Assembly (NCBI GenBank): GCA_019114925.1
Contig: DXEO01000120.1
Location: 1 to 5,113 of the forward strand
Direction of reading: 5' to 3'
From: Candidatus Corynebacterium faecipullorum
Lineage (GTDB): Bacteria > Actinomycetota > Actinomycetes > Mycobacteriales > Mycobacteriaceae
DNA length: 5,113 nucleotides
Each line of letters begins with the position of its first letter. The first letter of the stretch is position 1. The notes beneath the pieces were generated by a model that was not told the origin of the DNA, did no database searches, and saw nothing but the letters and a program-made list of their open reading frames with translations. This document shows, in pieces, positions 1 through 5,113 of the stretch. The translations under genes were made by a program, and so were the position numbers.

Positions 1-1788
1 ATCTCGCAGTACATGCGCGAGTTGGCCGATACCGCACGCAAGCGCGCCCTGAAGGAGCTGGAGCAACTCGCCGCAACCGCGGAGATGGCCCGCCAGCTAG
101 AACAACCCGGCTGGGAAGAACTCATGGCCGAGGTGGAGCGCCGCCGCAAGGAGTTCAACGAGGGAGAGCAAGAAGAAGCGGTAACGCTTGCGGATCTACG
201 CGAGATGGCCTTGAAGTCGATGGCGGAGGACCCCGTTGCCTTCACCGGCTCCGAATGGCACACCTCTTTGCTCGGCGGGCTGGATAGCACTGCGCCCGAC
301 CGCGTGGCGATTCCCGATACGGTCCATGCCGAGCTGCGAGAGTACCAGCGCCGCGGCGTCGACTGGCTGTATTGGATGTCCCGCAACAATATCGGCGCGG
401 TGCTGGCAGATGACATGGGTTTGGGCAAGACCCTACAGCTGTTGTCCCTACTAGCGGTAGAAAAGGCCGCCCATGAGACAGAGGGGGAAGCGGAGTCGTG
501 GAAGCCCACCCTGGTGGTCGCCCCGACATCCGTGGTGGGCAACTGGGCTAGGGAAGCCAAGCGCTTCGTGCCGGACTTTAAGGTCATGGTGCAACACGGC
601 ACCGGGCGCCTGAAGGGCGAGGAGCTGGTCACGGCAGCGCAGAACGCCGATATCGTCATCACTTCCTATGGCACGGTCAGCCGTGACTTCCTGACCTTGA
701 GCAAGGTGGAGTGGGACCGCGTGGTCCTCGATGAAGCCCAAGCGATCAAGAACGCCTCCACGCGCTCCTCCAAGGCGGTGCGCGCCATCCCTTCGCGGCA
801 CCGCGTGGCGCTAACCGGTACTCCGATTGAGAACCGGCTATCAGAAATGCGCTCCATCCTGGACTATTGCAACCCCGGGATCTTGGGCTCTGCTTCCTTC
901 TTCCGCAACCACTTTGCCAAGGCCATCGAGCGCGAAGGCAGCGACGTCATGGCGGAGCGCCTGCGCCTGCTCACCGGCCCGTTTATCCTCCGCCGCCTCA
1001 AGACGGATCCGAATATCATTGATGACCTGCCGGAGAAATCCGAGCAGATCATCACCGTGCACATGACCGATGAGCAGGCCGCCCTCTATAAGGCCCTGGT
1101 CAATGATGTGGAGCAGGCCTTGGCAAAGAAGAAGGAGGGTATCTCGCGCCGCGGCCTCATCTTGGCATCGCTGACCCGTATCAAGCAGATCTGCAACCAC
1201 CCAGCGCACTTCTTGGCCGATGGCAGTCCCGTGACCATCAAGGGCAAGCACCGCTCCGGCAAGGTGGAAGAACTCATGCGGATCATCGACCAGGCCATCG
1301 AATCTCAGGAGCGCGTACTGATTTTTACCCAGTATAAGGCCTTCGGTGACGTCCTCCAGCCCTACCTTTCTGAGCAGCTGGGCTGCGAGATTCCCTTCCT
1401 CCATGGTGGGGTGAGCAAGAACCGGCGCGACCAGATGGTGGAGGAATTCCAAGCAGAGGATGGCGCGCCCGTCATGCTGCTCTCGCTCAAGGCGGGTGGT
1501 ACAGGCTTGAACCTCACGGCGGCGTCGATTGTCGTGCACATGGACCGCTGGTGGAATCCGGCGGTGGAGAACCAGGCCACGGACCGCGCCTTTCGCATTG
1601 GCCAGCAGCGCAACGTGCAGGTGTACAAGATGATAACCGCCGGTACCTTGGAGGAATCCATCCAGGACATCCTCGACGGCAAGACGCAGCTGGCCGGTGC
1701 CGTCGTGGGCGAAGGCGAGGGCTGGCTCACCGAACTGAGCCCCGAGCAGCTGGCGGATCTCATGAGTTATAGGGAGCAGGAGAAGTAA
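1..1788 (+). CDS. SNF2-family DNA helicase/translocase, C-terminal part (5' end outside window)
   Basis: This encodes a superfamily 2 Swi2/Snf2-type ATPase, which uses ATP to translocate on double-stranded DNA and remodel protein-DNA complexes in the cytoplasm. The frame is open from base 1 and 595 residues are visible. Numbering from base 1, the motifs occur in order: Walker A DDMGLGKT (137-144), motif Ia around VVAPTSVVGNW (172-182), Walker B DEAQ (244-247), motif III LTGTPIEN (271-278), FILRRLKTD (328-336), VLIFTQY (439-445), motif V SLKAGGTGLNL (495-505), DRWWNP (515-520) and the arginine-finger motif DRAFRIGQ (528-535). Both RecA-like lobes are therefore intact. The ATG at 13 is not a convincing start: no ribosome binding site precedes it and the reading frame continues upstream. 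Bacterial relatives usually carry a several-hundred-residue N-terminal associated region, and the charged helical stretch before residue 100 is probably its end. The stop abuts the SWIM gene. The in vivo substrate cannot be read from sequence. Confidence 0.95.
   Translation: MSQYMRELADTARKRALKELEQLAATAEMARQLEQPGWEELMAEVERRRKEFNEGEQEEAVTLADLREMALKSMAEDPVAFTGSEWHTSLLGGLDSTAPDRVAIPDTVHAELREYQRRGVDWLYWMSRNNIGAVLADDMGLGKTLQLLSLLAVEKAAHETEGEAESWKPTLVVAPTSVVGNWAREAKRFVPDFKVMVQHGTGRLKGEELVTAAQNADIVITSYGTVSRDFLTLSKVEWDRVVLDEAQAIKNASTRSSKAVRAIPSRHRVALTGTPIENRLSEMRSILDYCNPGILGSASFFRNHFAKAIEREGSDVMAERLRLLTGPFILRRLKTDPNIIDDLPEKSEQIITVHMTDEQAALYKALVNDVEQALAKKKEGISRRGLILASLTRIKQICNHPAHFLADGSPVTIKGKHRSGKVEELMRIIDQAIESQERVLIFTQYKAFGDVLQPYLSEQLGCEIPFLHGGVSKNRRDQMVEEFQAEDGAPVMLLSLKAGGTGLNLTAASIVVHMDRWWNPAVENQATDRAFRIGQQRNVQVYKMITAGTLEESIQDILDGKTQLAGAVVGEGEGWLTELSPEQLADLMSYREQEK
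1771..1782 (+). promoter_or_regulatory. Ribosome binding site for the SWIM gene, inside the SNF2 gene's 3' end
   Basis: Two purine-rich blocks, AGGGAG (1771-1776) and AGGAG (1778-1782), lie within the last codons of the SNF2 gene. AGGAG is 6 bases from the ATG at 1789, an ideal spacing, and supports that start. Because the TAA of the upstream gene touches the ATG, translation of the two genes is probably coupled. Confidence 0.75.
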
Positions 1789-2622
1789 ATGGCACCGAAG
1801 AATCCTGAAGACGACAACGTCATCTACGCCAACTTCGGCACCCGCAAGCGCGTGAGCACACCGGAGGAAGTCAACCGCGTCGATCGTGTGCGCACCATGC
1901 AGCCGGCGGCCACGCGCCTGCTCAACTTTGTCCACCAGCAAACGGATTCCGGCCGCATTCGCCGCGGGCGCCAGTACGCCACGGAGGGCCATGTCGTGGG
2001 CCTTGATGTGCGCAATGGTGCCGTGCACGGAAAGGTCGCGGGCTCTCAGAACGAGCCTTTCGCGGTGCTCATCCAGGTGCCCTACCGCAACAACGAGGAC
2101 ATCGGGCGGCTGTCGGAGATGTTCGCGCGCACCCCCAACTCCGTGGCGCAGGCCAGGGAGGGCATGCTTGCCGACGCTTCCCTCGACATCCTCATCGCCG
2201 AGTACCCCGACGACCTCCGTTTCTCCTGCACCTGCCCCGACCCGGAGTACGTGTGCAAACACGTCGTGGCGGTGGCGGACCGCCTGGCGGCCCGGATGGA
2301 TGCCGATCCATCCGTGATTTTTGCCCTGCGCGGCCTCGACTTCGCGCGGCTCGAACAAGCGGTCATGGAGCAGGCCAAGGCGGCCTCGGAGGACTCTTTT
2401 TCCGCTTCTGCAGCCTCTGAAATCTCTGCCGAGGAACGCAATGCCTTGTTCTGGGAGGGGCGCGAATTGCCGCCCTTGCCGGAGCCCAAGACCGCTCCTG
2501 CCGTGGATGATTCCGACCCGGAGTTGCTGCGCAAGGCCATGCGTTCTGTCAGCCATACGAACATAGATTTGCTTCGGGCGGTCTCCGATGTCGAGGACCT
2601 TTACTATCATCTGACGCATTAG
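1789..2622 (+). CDS. SWIM zinc-finger protein, probable partner of the SNF2 translocase
   Basis: This is a 277-residue soluble protein with one SWIM zinc finger, a fold associated with DNA or protein binding. The CxC-x6-CxH signature is complete: C147, C149, C156 and H158, within FSCTCPDPEYVCKHVVAV. Upstream, residues 55-85 (RRGRQYATEGHVVGLDV, then an alternating stretch ending KVAGS) match the N-terminal beta-rich element typical of bacterial SWIM proteins. The region after about residue 195 is rich in Ser, Ala, Glu and Pro and probably a flexible linker. It leads to a more structured-looking acidic end, residues about 245-277, containing LLRAVSDVEDLYYHL. There is no signal peptide or membrane segment. 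The start follows the upstream TAA with no gap and has a good AGGAG, so it is very likely co-transcribed with and functionally tied to the SNF2 protein. No enzymatic motif is visible; the precise role is unknown. The family call is firm, while the partnership is inferred from gene order. Confidence 0.9.
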   Translation: MAPKNPEDDNVIYANFGTRKRVSTPEEVNRVDRVRTMQPAATRLLNFVHQQTDSGRIRRGRQYATEGHVVGLDVRNGAVHGKVAGSQNEPFAVLIQVPYRNNEDIGRLSEMFARTPNSVAQAREGMLADASLDILIAEYPDDLRFSCTCPDPEYVCKHVVAVADRLAARMDADPSVIFALRGLDFARLEQAVMEQAKAASEDSFSASAASEISAEERNALFWEGRELPPLPEPKTAPAVDDSDPELLRKAMRSVSHTNIDLLRAVSDVEDLYYHLTH

Positions 2623-2633
2623 ACATTGCCACC

Positions 2634-2663
2634 TTCGGGGAGGGCGCATACGCTCACCCTGGA
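2634..2663 (+). other. Imperfect hairpin in the spacer between the SWIM and Mre11-like genes
   Basis: The left arm (2634-2646) and right arm (2651-2663) can form 12 pairs around a CATA loop (2647-2650), with one A-A mismatch (2641/2656) and three G-U pairs (2635/2662, 2637/2660 and 2643/2654). The core is GGGG-A-GGGCG against CGCTC-A-CCCT. It begins 11 bases after the SWIM stop codon, but no run of T follows, so it is not a standard intrinsic terminator. It could be a weak terminator, an mRNA-stabilising stem, or a translation control element for the next gene. The pairing is seen directly; the function is inference. Confidence 0.5.
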
Positions 2664-2671
2664 CCACGTTG

Positions 2672-2678
2672 TAGGGAG
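2672..2678 (+). promoter_or_regulatory. Ribosome binding site of the Mre11-like gene
   Basis: TAGGGAG ends 5 bases before the ATG at 2684 and supports that start. It lies 8 bases downstream of the spacer hairpin, whose right arm contains CCCT, a partial complement of this site. Confidence 0.7.
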
Positions 2679-2683
2679 TTTGC

Positions 2684-3808
2684 ATGGCCGCGGTCACGTT
2701 CATCCACACCTCAGATTTCCAGCTGGGCATGACCCGCTGGTTTTTAAGTCCCGCGGCGCAATCGCGTTTTGATGATGACCGCGAAGCAGCGGTCCTGCGG
2801 CTAGGGGAGTTGGCCACCGAGACGGGTGCCGAGTTCATCGTTGTGGCCGGTGACGTGTTTGAACACAACTCCTTGAGCAAGACCACGCTGTTGCGCGCGA
2901 AGGATATGTTCAAGCGCCTGCCGGTTCCTGTGTACCTGCTGCCCGGCAACCATGATCCGCTCGTGGCGGATTCCATCTTCTTCAACTCCTTTGCGGATAA
3001 CGTGCACCTGATTGCGGATTCAGAGCCGATTGAGGTGCGCCCGGGCGTGGAGATCGTCGGTGCCCCTTACCTGTCCAAGCGGGCCAATTATGACCTCGTG
3101 CGCCGCGCGCTGGAGCCCCTGCAGCCTGTCGAGGAGGGCGCGGTTCGCATCGCAGTGGGCCACGGCCAGGTGGAATCCCGCGCGGGCGAGGGCGAGGATT
3201 CGGATGCCGATACTATCGACCTCTCCTTCGTAGAAGAGTGCCTGGATAAGGGTGTTATCGATTACCTGGCGCTGGGGGATACGCACTCCACCGAATCCTT
3301 GGGTCGCACCGGCAAGGTGTGGTTCTCGGGCAGTCCAGAGACCACGGCCTTCGACGATAGGGAGCGCGATTCGGGCAACGCCTTGGTGGTGACAGTGGAG
3401 GGGGACCGGGTGGATGTCGTCAAGCACCGCGTTGGCCGTTGGGATTTCCGGGCAATTGATGCGGACGTTAACTCACTGGAGGAGGTCGAGGCGTTTCTGG
3501 CGGAGCTCGAAGCCGTTCCGGAGAAGATTCGCACCGCGGTCAAGTACAGCCTGCGTGGCACCGTGGGGTTGAGCGCGCAGGCCCGTCTGGAGCAGGGCCT
3601 GGCGGAGATGGAGGAGGTCTTTGCCTCCCTCAAGCCGCGCAAGAGGACCATGGACCTGCATCTGGCGCCCTCAGAAGAAGAGCTCAGTGAACTGAGCTTG
3701 AGTGGGTATGCCGCCGATGCGCTAGCAGAGCTGCTCGAGGATTTAGACAACCCCACCGCTCGTGATGCCGCCAACCTGCTGTTCCGCCTCAGCGCGAAGG
3801 GAGCCTAA
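2684..3808 (+). CDS. Mre11/SbcD-like metallophosphoesterase (DNA repair exonuclease family)
   Basis: This is a 374-residue calcineurin-like phosphoesterase of the Mre11/SbcD group, expected to be the metal-dependent nuclease subunit working with the Rad50-like ATPase encoded next. The phosphoesterase motifs are in order: HTSDFQLG (8-15), GDVFEHN (56-62), GNHD (88-91), GHGQ (159-162) and LGDTHS (197-202), followed by the GSPE turn (216-219). Two positions depart from the classical DxH and GHxH motifs: Q13 and D199 replace the usual histidines. The other expected ligands (D11, D57, N89, H90, H160, H201) are present. The C-terminal third, after about residue 250, is charged and helical and probably forms the ATPase-binding capping region. 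From memory, the same DxQ type occurs in a mycobacterial protein paired with an AAA ATPase (Rv1277/Rv1278), so this is probably a distinct actinobacterial branch rather than canonical sbcD, and no symbol is given. The start is supported by TAGGGAG. The stop lies 3 bases before the ATPase gene. Confidence 0.9.
   Translation: MAAVTFIHTSDFQLGMTRWFLSPAAQSRFDDDREAAVLRLGELATETGAEFIVVAGDVFEHNSLSKTTLLRAKDMFKRLPVPVYLLPGNHDPLVADSIFFNSFADNVHLIADSEPIEVRPGVEIVGAPYLSKRANYDLVRRALEPLQPVEEGAVRIAVGHGQVESRAGEGEDSDADTIDLSFVEECLDKGVIDYLALGDTHSTESLGRTGKVWFSGSPETTAFDDRERDSGNALVVTVEGDRVDVVKHRVGRWDFRAIDADVNSLEEVEAFLAELEAVPEKIRTAVKYSLRGTVGLSAQARLEQGLAEMEEVFASLKPRKRTMDLHLAPSEEELSELSLSGYAADALAELLEDLDNPTARDAANLLFRLSAKGA
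3797..3803 (+). promoter_or_regulatory. Ribosome binding site of the Rad50-like gene, inside the Mre11-like gene's 3' end
   Basis: AAGGGAG ends 8 bases before the ATG at 3812 and 11 before a second in-frame ATG at 3815. The spacing favours 3812. Its position within the last codons of the nuclease gene suggests coupled translation and balanced production of the two subunits. Confidence 0.7.
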
Positions 3809-3811
3809 ACC

Positions 3812-5113
3812 ATGATGCAGCTGCATTCTGTTGAACTGAACAACGTCCGGGGCGTGGAGCACCTGGAGGTCAAGGACCTTCCAGAATCCGGCGTCGTGGT
3901 CATCGGTGGGCCGAACGAAGCCGGAAAGTCCACGCTGGTGGAGGCCATCGATTTCGTGCTCACGGAAAAGCACACGGCAAATTCCAAGCCGGTGAGGGCG
4001 CTGCAGCCCGCCGGCCGCGATGTGGGTCCTGAGGTCACGCTGGAAGCGACAGTGGGGCCTTATCGCTTCCGCATTCGCAAGCGCTGGGTGAAGAAACGCA
4101 CCTCGGAACTGCACGTTTTCTCCCCGCGCCCGGGCCAGTGGACCGGTGCCGAGGCGGATGGGGAGTTGGAGCGCATCCTTAGTGAGCACGTGGACCGCGC
4201 GCTTCTCGACGCCCTCTTCATCCGCCAGGACGACCCCCACCAAGGTATCGCCGCAGTGGGCATTCCTTCCCTGACCGCAGCGCTGGAGGAGGAGACCGGG
4301 GCGAGTGCCGCGGCGGAAGACTCCGAGCTGCTCACGCGCATCGAGGCGGAGTACAAGGAGTACTTCACCGCGAAGACAGACAAGCCGGCAGGAGACTATA
4401 AGTCTGCTATCGCCGCGCTGGCAGATGCTGAGGAGAGGCATGCGGCCGCCGAGGCTGCGCTGCGGGAGCTCGACGGCGTGGTGGAGCGTTATGAAGCCGC
4501 CGAGCTGAAGAAGGCCGAGGCTGAAGCTGCTCTACCGGCGGCCGCGGAAGAATGCAAGCGCCTCGACGGTGAGCTGCTTGCCGCTCGGGCCGCCCAGGAG
4601 AAGGTCACCGCGCAGGAGGCTGCAGTGACTCGGTCGGCGGAGGCCGTGACGCGCGCGGAGGAGGAAGCGGAGCGCCGTAAAGCTGTGGTTGCTGAGTATG
4701 CCGCGGCTGTCGAGGCTGCTGAGCGCGCCGCCGCAGCGGTTAAGGAGGCCCGGGAGCGGGCCGAGGAAGAAGCCGCCGCCCGCACGAAACTGGAGGAAGA
4801 GCGCGCCGAGGTTCATCAGCGCTACGAGGCCGTGCGCGAGGAGCGCCAGCATGCTCGGCGCGCCCAGCAACGCGCTGAACGCAAGGCGCTGGGCACCCGG
4901 CTCGAAACGCTGAACAAGCTGGAAGAGACTTTGGCCACCCGCCGCCGTGAGCTGGCCGCGGCCCCCGACGTGCCGAATCTTCAGGCCTTGGAGGACGCGG
5001 CTCGCGAGGTCACCGTCCAGGAGCGCCTGCGAGCGGCCGCGGCGGCCAAGCTCTATTTTTCCGGCGAGGGCTCCTTTAGCGTCGATGGCGAAGAACGTGC
5101 GCTGGAGAGCGGT
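3812..5113 (+). CDS. Rad50/SbcC-like coiled-coil ATPase, N-terminal half (3' end outside window)
   Basis: The frame runs open to the last base, showing 434 residues. The N-terminus is a typical SMC/Rad50 half-ATPase: beta strands LHSVELNNVRG, Walker A GPNEAGKST (33-41) with K39 and S40 as nucleotide-binding residues, and the Q-loop FIRQ with Q139. From about residue 175 to 400 the chain is dominated by Glu, Ala, Arg and Lys in heptad-like order, the ascending arm of a long coiled coil. The only cysteine visible is C248, so no CxxC zinc hook is present so far. At about residues 413-434 the helical pattern breaks into a short beta-like stretch (YFSGEGSFSVDGEE), perhaps the tip of the coiled coil. 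The signature motif, Walker B and returning coil must lie beyond the window. It follows the Mre11-like gene by 3 bases, so the two most likely form a nuclease-ATPase complex that binds and processes DNA ends. ATP-binding family membership is clear; whether the pair acts like SbcCD is inferred. Confidence 0.9.
   Translation, partial: MMQLHSVELNNVRGVEHLEVKDLPESGVVVIGGPNEAGKSTLVEAIDFVLTEKHTANSKPVRALQPAGRDVGPEVTLEATVGPYRFRIRKRWVKKRTSELHVFSPRPGQWTGAEADGELERILSEHVDRALLDALFIRQDDPHQGIAAVGIPSLTAALEEETGASAAAEDSELLTRIEAEYKEYFTAKTDKPAGDYKSAIAALADAEERHAAAEAALRELDGVVERYEAAELKKAEAEAALPAAAEECKRLDGELLAARAAQEKVTAQEAAVTRSAEAVTRAEEEAERRKAVVAEYAAAVEAAERAAAAVKEARERAEEEAAARTKLEEERAEVHQRYEAVREERQHARRAQQRAERKALGTRLETLNKLEETLATRRRELAAAPDVPNLQALEDAAREVTVQERLRAAAAAKLYFSGEGSFSVDGEERALESG

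Noticed and set aside
13..15. ATG at 13 as the true start of the SNF2 gene
   Set aside because: No ribosome binding site precedes it, the frame is open to base 1, and the family usually has a longer N-terminal region; the gene is treated as cut by the window edge.
1..1788. SNF2 helicase as part of a phage defence system such as DISARM
   Set aside because: No methyltransferase, DUF1998 or phospholipase D gene is visible in the window, and the neighbours are general repair-type genes. The helicase alone does not support a defence call.
2602..2607. TACTAT near the SWIM gene's end as a possible -10 box for a separate nuclease-pair promoter
   Set aside because: It fits the loose actinobacterial TAnnnT pattern, but there is no -35 element at proper spacing (TTGCTT at 2569-2574 is 27 bases away). 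One hexamer is too weak to call a promoter. Transcription start mapping would settle it.
2634..2663. Spacer hairpin as a canonical rho-independent terminator
   Set aside because: The stem is present but no T-run follows, and the next gene on the same strand starts 20 bases later. It is kept only as a hairpin of unknown role.
841..2985. A 714-codon open frame on the minus strand spanning parts of three genes
   Set aside because: It is codon-aligned with the sense frame shared by the SNF2 and SWIM genes, so it stays open simply because the sense codons TTA, CTA and TCA are rare in this GC-rich DNA. It has no recognisable domain, and the sense genes have complete motifs.
3743..4441. A 232-codon minus-strand open frame over the Mre11-like/Rad50-like junction
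   Set aside because: It runs antisense to two well-supported genes, shows no recognisable motif, and is best explained by codon bias.
4442..5040. Three GCGGCCGC palindromes (4442-4449, 4538-4545, 5033-5040)
   Set aside because: They fall in alanine-rich coiled-coil coding sequence and are explained by GC-rich alanine codons; spacing is irregular and no flanking sequence is shared.

Overview
The window is GC-rich (roughly 60% by eye) and compact. All four genes are on the + strand, with purine-rich ribosome binding sites and spacers of 0, 61 and 3 bases. The protein families, the codon bias towards G/C-ending codons and the general look of the SWIM and Mre11-like proteins point to an actinobacterium, most likely Corynebacterium or a close relative. 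This is a family-level impression, not a database result.

Layout: positions 1-1788 hold the C-terminal part of an SNF2-family (Swi2/Snf2) ATP-dependent DNA translocase whose start lies upstream of the window. Its stop codon directly abuts the start of a SWIM zinc-finger protein (1789-2622). A 61-base spacer follows, the only real non-coding DNA here, and it contains an imperfect hairpin. Next comes an Mre11/SbcD-like metallophosphoesterase (2684-3808). After 3 bases comes the N-terminal half of a Rad50/SbcC-like coiled-coil ATPase (3812 to the window end), which is open at the right edge.

Functionally this is a DNA-transaction cluster: a translocase with a zinc-binding partner, followed by a nuclease/ATPase pair of the Mre11-Rad50 type. 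The most plausible reading is DNA repair or processing of abnormal DNA ends. Archaeal HerA-NurA-Mre11-Rad50 operons are a loose analogue in which a DNA motor is also encoded beside Mre11-Rad50. A joint pathway for all four genes is inferred only from gene order.

The points that deserve a second look are substitutions of two canonical metal-ligand histidines in the Mre11-like protein, the lack of a CxxC zinc hook in the visible part of the Rad50-like protein (which instead runs into a short beta-like stretch), and the spacer hairpin placed just ahead of the nuclease gene's ribosome binding site. I see no mobile elements, CRISPR arrays, RNA genes or clear promoters. The window looks like a conserved chromosomal repair locus rather than an obviously new system.
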